Source of the DNA: Collimonas arenae
GTDB taxonomy: Bacteria; Pseudomonadota; Gammaproteobacteria; Burkholderiales; Burkholderiaceae_D
DNA: 64,000 nucleotides
Direction: 5' to 3'
Assembly (NCBI RefSeq): GCF_001584165.1
Contig: NZ_CP013233.1
Span: 1,364,001-1,428,000, forward strand
The notes under the pieces are model-generated. The model was not told the origin of the DNA and did no database searches. It saw nothing but the letters and a program-made list of their open reading frames with translations. Both the position numbers and the translations under genes were made by a program. Each line of letters opens with the position of its first letter. Within the stretch, counting starts at the first letter, position 1. Shown piece after piece: positions 16,608 through 25,438 of the stretch.

Positions 16608-17464
16608 CCGGCGCGATGTTGAGTTGCGTCTTGCCTTTGCCAACTGTGATATGCGCCGGGCGGAGTTCTGGGGCGTTCCAGGCATGCTGGGCCAGCTTGC
16701 GTACAGCCAGTCACTTTGTTACCTCCCTCCCAAAAAAACTGCAATTAATTCCTTGCGCCGCGTTGCCGCGACGCACCAATCTGGTCCATTGTCGGCCATT
16801 GATTCCGGATATATCTTGTTGTCTTTTCGATTTGGCTTGTTGTGTGTGCCGAACGATTTTTCCCTTCGGCGGATATCAAATCCCGCCTCTTCCTGTCGCC
16901 ATTGGCAATGTTTACTGCGGTTTTTCGCGAGACTCTCATCACCGTTTTGGTGCCTTGCTTGCACCAAAGTGGTATTACTAAAAAACTACCAATTTGAACT
17001 GGACTGTATCGATTTCTGATGTCATTAAATAATGCTGCGTCGCAACTTAAATCATTCAATGCAGTGATGTCGATTAATGTAAATCTGCGTTGAAAAAAAT
17101 CCTGAAAAAAATCGTGAGAAAAGGATAAGTGACCAACCGTGATTGGAAAATTTATATTTTTGTGGGTTTTTAGGCAGTTTTTTGGACGCCCATAAAAATG
17201 CCATTTTCATAGAGGAAATGCGGTGTAAATGGGCCCTTGCAGAGAGCGGTCGAATGGCGACTTGGTAAGTTTCGGGAAGTTCCGTCGAAAATTCGTGTGA
17301 ATGTCAAATTTGATGAAAATCGATGGTCGAACTAGGCCCGAATCAAAAAAAAGCGACCAGTCCAGTCGACTAAACAACAGTCGTGTAGTTTCGAAAATAA
17401 TCAATTAAAACAATAGTATATATAGATATATGAATTGTGAAATTTGATACCAATAATTTTTTTA
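16608..17464 (+). other. Long AT-rich stretch without a convincing gene
   Basis: No open frame here has a ribosome-binding site, a recognisable domain or the local codon style, and base composition falls well below that of neighbouring genes. The stretch from about 17030 on is full of A and T runs. One inverted copy of the chitin-regulon box (AAGTGGTATTAC, 16967-16978) lies about 500 bp before the main promoter of the TonB-dependent receptor. A small RNA cannot be excluded. Confidence 0.5.
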
Positions 17465-17514
17465 GTAATACCACTTGAATGCCTATTGACAGCCACTTTT
17501 TCGATCCCTAGAGT
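17465..17514 (+). promoter_or_regulatory. Composite chitin-regulon promoter of the TonB-dependent receptor
   Basis: Box GTAATACCACTT at 17465-17476, 9 bp, TTGACA at 17486-17491, 17 bp, TAGAGT at 17509-17514. A second CCACTT lies inside the spacer 22 bp after the first, a direct repeat on the same DNA face. The same architecture occurs at 23678, 34317 (minus strand) and 42991. Predicted transcription start near 17520 gives a leader of about 300 nt. Confidence 0.8.
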
Positions 17515-17768
17515 GTCCCCAGCGCAACGTTTCCAAATGGAATATTTGGGCTTGGGCGCTTGGTGGTTGCGGAGGGTTGCTGTGGTGTGCGGGGCAGGAA
17601 CGCACATTGTTTTTCCGGTTGATCTTTGGAGAGAGGTCGGCTGATAGCGCTTTTATCCGCTGCGACATGCCGGGTGGCGTCTTGTTGGGTTGGTCTTGTT
17701 GTATTGGCGACTGTATCGAAAAAAGGTTCTCCCTTTGCGGAGCTTGAAACCGCAGCGTGGAGAAGTAA

Positions 17769-17828
17769 ATGAAAAAATGGCCCGCTTTGGATGTTGAGGC
17801 CGCAATCGATGGGGAGAACGGTAAGTGA
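17769..17828 (+). CDS. Possible 19-residue leader peptide coupled to the TonB-dependent receptor
   Basis: A short frame with a good ribosome-binding site (GTGGAGAAGTAA before ATG) encodes MKKWPALDVEAAIDGENGK. Its TGA overlaps the GTG start of the receptor (GTGA), the usual geometry of translational coupling. It has no cleavable-signal character. It may only pass ribosomes to the receptor start, or its translation may be regulated; whether it is expressed is unknown. Confidence 0.35.
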   Translation: MKKWPALDVEAAIDGENGK

Positions 17829-20620
17829 ATAGAAATTTGACACCAATAGCGTCTGCAGTCGCACTGCTGATCATGGCGACTACCATGAATGCACATGCGC
17901 AGCAGGCAGATGACGCAACTAAGCCGGTTCAATTGGCGCAGGCAGCCGCACCAACTGAACCAGTCGCAGCAACCAAGGCAAGCGACGGCAAGGCTGCGCC
18001 GCTTGAACAGATCACCGTTAGCGGCATTCGCGGTGCGTTGCAAAAATCCCTGACTCAAAAGCGTAATGCCGATTCGCACGTGGAGGTCATTACTGCCGAA
18101 GATATCGGCAAGATGCCGGACAAGAACGTTGCCGATTCGCTGTCGCGTGTTCCTGGCGTCACCATTGGTAATGCTGGCGCGACTGAAGGCGGTTTCGACG
18201 AAGCTGATCGCGTGAGCATGCGCGGCACCAGCCCAAGCCTGACCCAGACATTGATCAACGGCCATGGCGTTGCTTCCGGCGACTGGTTCGTGCTGGACCA
18301 GTCCGGCACGGTCGGCCGTAGTGTCAGCTATACGATGCTGCCATCCGAACTGGTCGGCTCGGTAGTTGTCCACAAGAGCTCCGAGGCCAGCCTGGTAGAG
18401 GGCGGCGTCGCCGGCTCGGTCGACATCATTACCCGCAAACCGCTGGAGTTCAAGAAACAATTTACAGCGGAAGCCACTCTCGGCGCGGTGTATGCCGATC
18501 TGCCGGGCAAGACCGATCCGCAAATGAGCGCTCTGGTGAACTGGAAAAACGATGCCAACACCTTCGGTATCCTGGTGCAGGCATTCTCGGAAGAACGTCA
18601 TCTGGAACGCCAGGGGCAGGAAATCCTCGGTTACACTCAGATCGCTCCGGGCAGCAAAATCGCCAATGCACATCCCGACCTGGCTGGCGTGTATGCACCT
18701 AACCTGATCAACTCCGCCTTGTTTGAGCAGCAGCGCAAACGTACTGGCGGCCTGATTGATGCGCAGTTCAAGGTCAGCAACGATTTCTCGTTCGACATCA
18801 ATGGCTTCACTTCAGAAATGAAGGCAGCCAACTACAACCGCAGTTATGAATTCTGGGGCGCGCAAGTCATCAACGCTGGCGCCGGTCAATCGCCGAATCC
18901 TGGTTACACGGTGAAAAACAATACGCTGACATCGGCAACCTTTTCTCCTGTAGCTGGCACTAACTATGGCGTCTACGACCAGATTTCACGCCCTGACGAA
19001 AGTGCAAGTTCAAACTTCGTCGAACTGGGCACCAAGTGGCGTGCATCCGATGCCCTGACTTTCACCACGAAACTGGGAACGTCGTCGGGCGAAGGCAAAA
19101 CGCCGACGCAGAATGTCGCGGAATGGAATGTCGGCGTTGGCGCTGGCGCCGGTTATCAATTGAACGGTATCGGCACTGCCGCCAATTGGAATCTGGGCGC
19201 TACCAACAACAGCAGCCCAAATACCGGCACGACTGCTTTTGGCTGGATCTTTGGCGACCAGAACATCGACGTCAAGGATAAGGAAAACTGGGCTCAGATC
19301 GACGGTGAGTACTCTGCCGGTCTGGGTGCTTTGTCGACGATTCAATTCGGCTTGCGTTATAACGATCACAAGCGCAGTTCCGATGGCGTGATCGGCCAGG
19401 GGCCGCTGAATGCCGGTAATCCGTCGGCGCCGAATTCGGCTGCCAATCCAGCCAATTTCCCGCAAGGCTATCAAAATTTCCCATCCAATTTCGGCAGTGG
19501 CCTGGGCAGCGGTTTCCCTACGAATGTCTGGTACTACACACCAGGCCAGCTGGCAGCTTTCAATGCCTTCACCAACCGCGATCCAGTGACACGTGAGGAC
19601 TGGAATTCGGAGTTCTCGGTCAAGGAAAAAAATACGGCCGGTTACCTGCAAGGCAATTTCGAGGGTGATCACTGGAGCGGTAATGTCGGTGTGCGCGTGG
19701 TCCAGACCAAGGAAAATGTCATTTCCAACGTCGCTGCGCCAGCAACTGCACCGGGAGCAATCACCACATCGGCTTTTGGTCCTTACGTCAAGCAGTACGA
19801 CAACAATACCTATGTCGACGTGCTGCCTAGCCTGAACTTGAAGGTTGACCTGAGCAAAGACGTGGTTGCCCGTTTTGCAGCGTCCCAGACCATGACCCGT
19901 CCCGATTACTCTGCATTGGCAGGCCAGGTGACGTTGTCGCCGCCGGCCCAATTCGGTGCAGTGGGTTCGGGCAGCGGCGGTAATCCTAACCTGAAGCCTA
20001 TTACGTCGAACAACTTCGATGCGTCGCTGGAATGGTATTTCGCTCCGCGTTCGCTGGTGTCGGCGAGTGTCTTCAATATGGATCTGACCAGTTACGTCGG
20101 CCTGGGCAGCGTCACTAGAAGCTATGTCACCAGCACACCAGATCATCCAGCGAATTACATGGCTGATTACGTGCTGACAGTGCCGGTCAACACAAGCGGT
20201 ACAGTGAACGGCATCGAGCTGGCTTATGAAATGCCGTTGGGTAAAAACTTCGGTTTTGCCACCAACGCGACTTTCATCAACGCTTATGACGCTAACAACG
20301 GTCCGCTGGTCGGCGCCTCGAAACGCACCGCCAACCTGACTGCTTACTTTGAAAACGAACGTTTCAATGCGCGCATATCCTACAACTACCGTAGTGCCTT
20401 CTACAGTGGCTTGGATCGCAGCACGGCGTTCTATCAAGCCGGCGTCGGCACCTTGGCAATGTCGCTGGGCTACAAGTACAGCGAACAGCTGGCCTTCACG
20501 CTGGATGCACAGAACCTGAACAATCCGACCTTGAAGTACTACGCACTGAACGAAGATCAGCCGCGTGCGTTCTACAAGAACGGCCGGCAGTTCTATCTGA
20601 ATGCACATCTGAAGTTCTAG
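17825..20620 (+). CDS. TonB-dependent outer-membrane receptor, probably for chito-oligosaccharides
   Basis: Outer-membrane active importer of 931 residues. The signal peptide (to about AHAQQ) is followed by a TonB-box-like 'LEQITVSGIRGALQKSL', then the plug domain ('VITAEDIGKMPDKNVADSLSRVPGVTI', 'VSMRGTSPSLTQTLINGHGVAS') and a 22-stranded barrel ending in 'FYLNAHLKF' with terminal Phe. The plug matches the Xanthomonas/Caulobacter-type carbohydrate receptor family (TIGR01782). GTG start with GGGGAGA upstream. Substrate is inferred: it shares its promoter architecture with the GlcNAc operon and a chitinase and is followed by its own TonB/ExbB/ExbD set. Not a siderophore receptor by appearance. 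Confidence 0.9.
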   Translation: MNRNLTPIASAVALLIMATTMNAHAQQADDATKPVQLAQAAAPTEPVAATKASDGKAAPLEQITVSGIRGALQKSLTQKRNADSHVEVITAEDIGKMPDKNVADSLSRVPGVTIGNAGATEGGFDEADRVSMRGTSPSLTQTLINGHGVASGDWFVLDQSGTVGRSVSYTMLPSELVGSVVVHKSSEASLVEGGVAGSVDIITRKPLEFKKQFTAEATLGAVYADLPGKTDPQMSALVNWKNDANTFGILVQAFSEERHLERQGQEILGYTQIAPGSKIANAHPDLAGVYAPNLINSALFEQQRKRTGGLIDAQFKVSNDFSFDINGFTSEMKAANYNRSYEFWGAQVINAGAGQSPNPGYTVKNNTLTSATFSPVAGTNYGVYDQISRPDESASSNFVELGTKWRASDALTFTTKLGTSSGEGKTPTQNVAEWNVGVGAGAGYQLNGIGTAANWNLGATNNSSPNTGTTAFGWIFGDQNIDVKDKENWAQIDGEYSAGLGALSTIQFGLRYNDHKRSSDGVIGQGPLNAGNPSAPNSAANPANFPQGYQNFPSNFGSGLGSGFPTNVWYYTPGQLAAFNAFTNRDPVTREDWNSEFSVKEKNTAGYLQGNFEGDHWSGNVGVRVVQTKENVISNVAAPATAPGAITTSAFGPYVKQYDNNTYVDVLPSLNLKVDLSKDVVARFAASQTMTRPDYSALAGQVTLSPPAQFGAVGSGSGGNPNLKPITSNNFDASLEWYFAPRSLVSASVFNMDLTSYVGLGSVTRSYVTSTPDHPANYMADYVLTVPVNTSGTVNGIELAYEMPLGKNFGFATNATFINAYDANNGPLVGASKRTANLTAYFENERFNARISYNYRSAFYSGLDRSTAFYQAGVGTLAMSLGYKYSEQLAFTLDAQNLNNPTLKYYALNEDQPRAFYKNGRQFYLNAHLKF

Positions 20621-20630
20621 TTGCTGGGGT

Positions 20631-20662
20631 CCGTCATGCCGCCGCCAAACGCGGCATGACGG
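20631..20662 (+). terminator. Perfect hairpin after the TonB-dependent receptor
   Basis: CCGTCATGCCGC pairs perfectly with GCGGCATGACGG across an 8-nt loop, 11 bp after the stop codon. There is no T run directly after it, so it may act as an RNA-stabilising hairpin that partly separates the receptor from tonB. A TTTTTTT stretch occurs near 20750 without a matching stem. Confidence 0.5.
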
Positions 20663-20893
20663 CTGCAGTGTGAGGTGAAGTGAGAGTTGACGTTGACTTG
20701 CCGCGAGAGTGCAGCTGACCGGTTCATGCTGTTCCGTCTGGACTCTCCGGTTTTTTTACTGCCGGGATGAACCGGCAGCATGCAAGCGTTAGCCTGTCAG
20801 CAACATATCAGGACGCCGACGAACTGTATGTCGAAGTCCTCGCCGGGATTGCCAATAGCTGCTAATCGCCAGGCAAAAAACAGGAGTCGTTGA

Positions 20894-21543
20894 ATGGATT
20901 TCACGCAGGATGGAAGAATCCCTCCAATAATGCAGTAGGTATCGGTGCCGTGATATTGCTGCATGTCCTCATCATATATGCGCTTCTTACCGGGTTGGCC
21001 CGTAAAGTTGTGGAAGTGATCCAGCAGCCGGTCGAAACCAAGATCATCGAAGAGATCAAACCGCCACCTCCGCCGCCGCCAGACAAACCGGTACCGCCGC
21101 CGCCAAAAACGGTTGCGCCACCACCGCCGTTCGTGCCTCCACCAGAGGTAAAAGTCACGCCGCCGCCGCAGGATAATGCGATTGCAGCAGTCACCAATGT
21201 CAAACCACCGAGCAATGAGCTGCCGACATCGGTCGCGCAGCCGTCGACGACTGGTCAGGCCGGACCGGCGCATACCAGCGCAAAGGTTGCCGGCAATTGC
21301 GAGAAGCCGGAGTATCCAAGGAGTTCTTTGCGTAACGAGGAGGAGGGTAGCGTCACAGTCAAGTTGACTATCGGCGTCGATGGCAATGTCATCGATTCCG
21401 CAGTCGAGAAGAGCAGTGGTTTCAAGGACCTTGACCGAGCCACATTGAAGGCCTGGAGCCTGTGCCATTTCACGCCTGCCATGGCCGATGGACAAGCTGT
21501 GCAATCTTCGACAAGAATGCAGTACGTCTGGAAACTCGATTGA
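20894..21543 (+). CDS. tonB: Energy transducer TonB (frame broken near residue 8)
   Basis: Inner-membrane protein that couples proton-motive force to outer-membrane receptors. It has one membrane anchor (AVGIGAVILLHVLIIYALLTG), a long Pro-rich periplasmic spacer (KPPPPPPPDKPVPPPPKT) and the C-terminal TonB domain ('EYPRSSLRNEEEGSVTVKLTIGVDGNV', 'WSLCHFTPAMADGQAV'). The ATG at 20894 has AGGAG at ideal spacing and gives MDFTQDGR, but the frame is lost at about 20917. One added A yields MDFTQDGRNPSNNAVGIG, which joins the anchor frame and gives 216 residues. The only uninterrupted alternative is a TTG at 20890 with poor spacing. Confidence 0.85.
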
Positions 21544-21614
21544 CTCAGATGCAGTACGAGTCGTTCACCACGCTGCCGATGTGGCAATCTCATTTATAAA
21601 TTTGGAGTATTAGT

Positions 21615-22538
21615 ATGTCTATCACTCGTAATCGCTTATCCGCTCTGGCTGCCGCCCTGATGATCTCCGCTGTGACGATCTCTCCGCTGGCCGCAATCGC
21701 CCAAACACCAGCGGCAGCATCTGCTACCGCTTCGGCTCCGGCTGCTGCCGATGCGCCTAAAGCTGCTGATGCAGCAGCGGCATCGCTGGCTGACACGCCA
21801 ACTCCTCCGCCGCCACCTGCCGACCACGAAACCGTGAACAATCCATACGGCCTGGACGCGCTGTGGAAAGGCGGTGACTTCGTCGCCCGTGGCACTCTGA
21901 TCATCCTGGTCCTGATGTCGATGGGCAGCTGGTACATCATCATCACCAAGCTCATCGAGCAAGTGAAACTGATGGGTCAAGCTAAAAACGCCAAGCAAAC
22001 ATTCTGGAAAGCTGCAACGGTTGAAGCGGGTATCGCCGGCCTGAAACCAAACAGCGCTTACCGCTTCATCGCCCAAAACGGTGCGACCTCGACTGAGCAC
22101 CACGATGGTGCACTGCTGGAACAGATCGACCTGAACACCTGGGTCACCATGTCGATCCAGCGTTCGGTAGAAAAAGTGCAAAGCCGCCTGCAAGACGGCC
22201 TGGCATTCCTGGCGACGGTCGGTTCGACGGCACCGTTCGTCGGTCTGTTCGGTACGGTCTGGGGTATTTACCATGCGCTGACAGCAATCGGTATCGCCGG
22301 TCAGGCATCGATCGACAAGGTTGCCGGTCCAGTGGGTGAAGCGCTGATCATGACTGCAATCGGTCTGGCAGTGGCTGTTCCTGCGGTTCTGGGTTACAAC
22401 TGGCTGGTTCGCCGCAACAAGAGCGCGATGGAAGAAATCCGTTCGTTCAGCGCCGACCTGCACTCGGTCCTGCTGAGCGGCGTGATGTCGTCGAGCCAGG
22501 CTGGTCAAGTGGCTAACATCAAGAAGAAGGTTGGCTAA
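21615..22538 (+). CDS. exbB: ExbB proton-channel protein (MotA/TolQ/ExbB family)
   Basis: Pore-forming subunit of the TonB energising complex, 307 residues. It has an N-terminal signal and an Ala/Pro-rich periplasmic extension (AAASATASAPAAADAPKAAD) typical of beta- and gamma-proteobacterial ExbB. Membrane helices follow at 'GTLIILVLMSMGSWYIIITKL' and in the conserved core 'LAFLATVGSTAPFVGLFGTVWGIYHAL' and 'AGPVGEALIMTAIGLAVAVPAVLGYN'. It stands between tonB and the exbD genes; exbD begins 3 bp after its stop. Confidence 0.95.
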   Translation: MSITRNRLSALAAALMISAVTISPLAAIAQTPAAASATASAPAAADAPKAADAAAASLADTPTPPPPPADHETVNNPYGLDALWKGGDFVARGTLIILVLMSMGSWYIIITKLIEQVKLMGQAKNAKQTFWKAATVEAGIAGLKPNSAYRFIAQNGATSTEHHDGALLEQIDLNTWVTMSIQRSVEKVQSRLQDGLAFLATVGSTAPFVGLFGTVWGIYHALTAIGIAGQASIDKVAGPVGEALIMTAIGLAVAVPAVLGYNWLVRRNKSAMEEIRSFSADLHSVLLSGVMSSSQAGQVANIKKKVG

Positions 22539-22540
22539 TC

Positions 22541-22969
22541 ATGGCGATGTCACTCGGCTCTCCCGATGGGGATGAAGACGAAGTGATCGGTACGATCAAC
22601 ACGACGCCGCTGGTGGACGTCATGTTGGTGTTGCTGATCATCTTCCTGATCACGATTCCGGTGGTGACGCATACGATTCCAGTGAAGTTGCCGAACGAGT
22701 TCGACGAACCTTACAAGACCAAGCCAGAGAACATCAACCTGGCGGTGAATAAGCAAGGGGACATGTTCTGGAACGAGCAGCTGGTGCCGAATACGACGAC
22801 CCTGTTGGCGAAGCTGAAGGAAGTGGCGGTCATCGTGCCACAACCGGAGCTGCATATCCGCGGCGACCAGCAGACCAAGTATGAGTATATCGGCAAGGTG
22901 ATCCTGACTGCGCAGCGGGCAGGGATTGCCAAGATCGGCTTCATCACGGAACCGCCTGCAAGAAACTGA
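22541..22969 (+). CDS. exbD: ExbD/TolR biopolymer transport protein, first copy
   Basis: Single-span partner of ExbB, 142 residues. It has the membrane helix with the essential Asp in 'TTPLVDVMLVLLIIFLITIPV' and the periplasmic TolR-like domain ending 'RAGIAKIGFITEPP'. It follows exbB after 2 bp of spacer. A second, divergent exbD paralogue lies 160 bp downstream across an inverted repeat. Two ExbD proteins with one ExbB are often seen beside sugar or iron receptors of this group. Confidence 0.95.
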   Translation: MAMSLGSPDGDEDEVIGTINTTPLVDVMLVLLIIFLITIPVVTHTIPVKLPNEFDEPYKTKPENINLAVNKQGDMFWNEQLVPNTTTLLAKLKEVAVIVPQPELHIRGDQQTKYEYIGKVILTAQRAGIAKIGFITEPPARN

Positions 22970-23015
22970 CACACAGTGCCGCCACGCCGTCTAGGCGGTC
23001 TCGTCTAGGCGGCCC

Positions 23016-23092
23016 CGTCATTCCCGCGAACGCGGGAATCCATGTTGCGACATGGTATAAAAACATGGATCCCCGCGTTCGCGGGGATGACG
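23016..23092. repeat. Dispersed inverted repeat between the two exbD genes
   Basis: CGTCATTCCCGCGAACGCGG and its near inverse complement (CCGCGTTCGCGGGGATGACG) flank a core ATCCATGTT...AACATGGAT, giving a long hairpin of about 77 nt. Such ATTCCCGCG-type repeats are widely scattered in beta- and gammaproteobacterial genomes and move as non-coding miniature elements. A short direct repeat CGTCTAGGCGG (twice, about 22988-23012) stands just before it. It could attenuate or protect the exbD mRNA. Confidence 0.75.
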
Positions 23093-23128
23093 CTGGTGGC
23101 GTATGAAAGGTCTGAAGAGGAGTAGTTT

Positions 23129-23566
23129 ATGGGTATGAATGTAGGTTCATCAGGCGGCAACGCCAACGATCCGGAACCGATGATGGAAATGAATATGACG
23201 CCGTTGATCGACGTCATGCTGGTGCTGATCATCATGCTGATCATCACGATTCCGATCCAGAATCACGCGATCAAGCTGAACATGCCGACGGGTAATCCGC
23301 CACCGCCATTGGCGTTGCCGGTGGTCGACACGGTGGACATCGATCCGGCTGGCACAGTGATGTGGAACGGTACGCCGATGGCGAATCGTGCGGAACTGGA
23401 AAGCCGTTTGAAGGCCGTGGTTGCGGGTGGCAATATCGATGAAGTGCACCTGCGTCCGAACAAATTGGTGGAGTACAAGTCGGTCGCTGCCGTGATGGCA
23501 TCGGCGCAGCGCTTGGGCGTCACTAAGATCGGTATCGTCGGTAACGAGCAGTTCATGGAAAACTGA
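23129..23566 (+). CDS. exbD: ExbD/TolR biopolymer transport protein, second copy
   Basis: A 145-residue ExbD paralogue. The N-terminal membrane helix carries the essential Asp in 'MNMTPLIDVMLVLIIMLIITIPI'; the periplasmic domain ends 'AQRLGVTKIGIVGNEQF'. GAGGAGTAGTTT precedes the ATG. Its sequence differs enough from the first ExbD (for example 'PTGNPPPPLALPVVDTVDI') to suggest a distinct role, perhaps in mixed ExbB-ExbD complexes. Confidence 0.94.
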   Translation: MGMNVGSSGGNANDPEPMMEMNMTPLIDVMLVLIIMLIITIPIQNHAIKLNMPTGNPPPPLALPVVDTVDIDPAGTVMWNGTPMANRAELESRLKAVVAGGNIDEVHLRPNKLVEYKSVAAVMASAQRLGVTKIGIVGNEQFMEN

Positions 23567-23677
23567 CTGATTGATCCGATAGATCGCTTTCCTTGTAATG
23601 GACACCCCTGAGTCGTACGCTGGGGCAGCGCAATGCTCTATGCTGTAACGGGTATTGACTCTGTTACATAAATAATT

Positions 23678-23727
23678 GTAATACCACTTAAAGACCGATT
23701 GACAGCCGCTCCCCGGCCTCATAAAGT
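23678..23727 (+). promoter_or_regulatory. Composite chitin-regulon promoter of the GlcNAc operon
   Basis: Box GTAATACCACTT at 23678-23689, 9 bp, TTGACA at 23699-23704, 17 bp, TAAAGT at 23722-23727. Box, both spacings and core hexamers agree with the promoters at 17465, 34317 and 42991. The GntR regulator encoded second in this operon is the natural candidate to bind the box. Confidence 0.8.
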
Positions 23728-23800
23728 AAATCCACCGCGTTTGTCATTAGTAGAATGGTGCCGGCGGCAGCCTAAATCAACGGAACATGAGCTCAATAGC

Positions 23801-24710
23801 ATGATTGAATATCTGATCGGTGTCGATGGCGGTGGAACCGGCACGCGGGTGCGCATAGCGCGTAACGACAATGTCGGAACAGTGCTTGCGCTGGGCAGCA
23901 GCGGCCCCTCCGGATTGATGCACGGCGCCGAACAAGCCTGGTCGGCGATCATGCAGGCGCTCAATAGCGCCTTCGGTGCAGCAGGCGTGATGCGGCCGGC
24001 GCTGGAAAGAATGGCCATCGGACTCGGTCTGGCAGGCGTCAACAACAGGCAGTGGCCGCTGAATTCACCGCAAAGAATCCGGGCTTTGGCGACGCCGTGG
24101 TCGAGACCGATGCGTTTACCACTTTGGTTGGCGCGCATCAAGGCCGTCCCGGCGTCATCATCGCGATCGGTACCGGCAGCGTCGGAGAAGTGTTGACGGC
24201 GGATGGCCGGCGGCGCGAAGTCGGCGGCTGGGTTTTCCTGCCAGCGATGAGGCGGGCGGCGCCTGGCTCGGTATGCGCGCGATTACGCATGCCCAGCAAG
24301 TGCTGGACGGGCGCGCGCCGGGTAGCGATTTTGCGCGGGCCATCATGCATTTTTGCGGGGCGAATTGCGGTGGGCTTTTCGACAGCCATCGCGACAGTAT
24401 GTTCGCCTGGTTGTCCACTGCCAGCCAGACCAGTTATGCGCAACTGGCGCCACTGGTGATCGCGCATGCCGAGAGCGATCCGACGGCGCGCCGCATGATG
24501 CGCGAGGCCGGCCAGGAAGTGGCCAGGATCGCCGCCGCGCTGGACCCATCCGGACAGCTTCCAATTGCCCTGTGCGGCGGGATTGCCGCACATTTATACG
24601 CGTACCTGCCTGAACCGTTGTCGACGCTTGTCATCAAGCCGCATGCTGATGCGGCAGCTGGCGCCCTGCGGCTGATCGATCAAAAAATAAAAGGGAAGCA
24701 AACATGCTAG
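23801..24710 (+). CDS. N-acetylglucosamine kinase, BadF/BadG type (two frame breaks)
   Basis: ATP-dependent kinase for GlcNAc or glucosamine, first gene of the GlcNAc operon. It has the phosphate-1 motif 'GVDGGGTGTRVRIA', then 'GLGLAGVNN', the phosphate-2 type 'IIAIGTGSVGEV', and 'LCGGIAAHLYAYLPEPL' near the end, as in the BadF/BadG/BcrA/BcrD ATPase fold. The frame breaks at about 24054 (TGG for TGGG) and about 24230 (GGG for GGGG). Adding one G at each gives an uninterrupted 303-residue protein with 'NNRQWAAEFTAKNPG' and 'GGWGFPASDEAGGAWLGMRA'. The end overlaps the GntR start by 7 bp. Confidence 0.82.
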
Positions 24711-25438
24711 TCCAGATAGAAAGCCTGAAACCGGATGGCGCCAGCGATACGCCGCTATACCTGCAACTGGTCAATAAACTTTCCGAGCAGATAAACAGTG
24801 GTGTCTGGCAGCCGGACGAAGCGCTGCCATCCGAACGCATCCTGGCCGATACGCTGGAGATATCGCGGGTGACAGCACGCAAGGCGATCGACGTGTTGTG
24901 CGAACGTGGCATGCTGATCCGCAAGCGCGGCTCCGGCACCTACATCACGCCCAAGCTGGAGCAGCCGCTATCGCGCCTGACCAATTTCAGCGAAGAACTG
25001 CGGCAACGCGGTTTCCGTCCAGGATCGCAATGGCTGTTGCGTGAAACCGGCATTGCGGTCGCCGAAGAAATCCTGGCGCTGGGACTCTCTCCCAATACCG
25101 TGGTGTCGCGCTTGAAACGCTTGCGTACAGCGGATGACGTGGTGATGGCCATCGAGACCACCACCATTCCGGCACATTACCTGCCCGATCCCAAAGCTGT
25201 CACCGATTCGTTGTACGTCCATCTGGAAACGCTTGGCGTGGCACCGGTGCGCGCGCTGCAGCATATTCGCGCTATCAACGCCACGGCCGACCAGGCCAAG
25301 CTGGCCGATATTAAAACCGGTGCTGCCATGCTGCACATCACGCGCGTCGGCTATATCGAGAACGGCACTGCAATTGAGCTGTCGCATTCGTATTGCCGCA
25401 GCGATTATTACGACTTTGTCGCGGAGTTGCGTCGATGA
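24704..25438 (+). CDS. GntR/HutC-family regulator of GlcNAc use (NagR/NagQ/DasR-like)
   Basis: A 244-residue regulator. The N-terminal winged helix (about 15-80) reads 'PLYLQLVNKLSEQINSGVWQPDEALPSERILADTLEISRVTARKAIDVL' with wing 'LIRKRGSGTYI'. The UTRA effector domain (about 95-240) contains 'LSRLTNFSEELRQRGFRPGSQ', 'VSRLKRLRTADDVVMAIETTTIP' and 'IELSHSYCRSDYYDFVAEL', as in NagR/YvoA and DasR, which bind GlcN-6-P or GlcNAc-6-P. It is intact, lies between the kinase and nagA and overlaps both (ATGA with nagA). It is the best candidate for the factor acting on the repeated box. Confidence 0.9.
   Translation: MLVQIESLKPDGASDTPLYLQLVNKLSEQINSGVWQPDEALPSERILADTLEISRVTARKAIDVLCERGMLIRKRGSGTYITPKLEQPLSRLTNFSEELRQRGFRPGSQWLLRETGIAVAEEILALGLSPNTVVSRLKRLRTADDVVMAIETTTIPAHYLPDPKAVTDSLYVHLETLGVAPVRALQHIRAINATADQAKLADIKTGAAMLHITRVGYIENGTAIELSHSYCRSDYYDFVAELRR

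Noticed and set aside
16745..17059. Minus-strand 104-codon and plus-strand frames in the AT-rich stretch
   Set aside because: Poor codon bias, no plausible start signal and no recognisable domain.
19010..20608. A 532-codon frame antisense to the TonB-dependent receptor
   Set aside because: The receptor on the plus strand has unmistakable family motifs throughout; the antisense frame has none.
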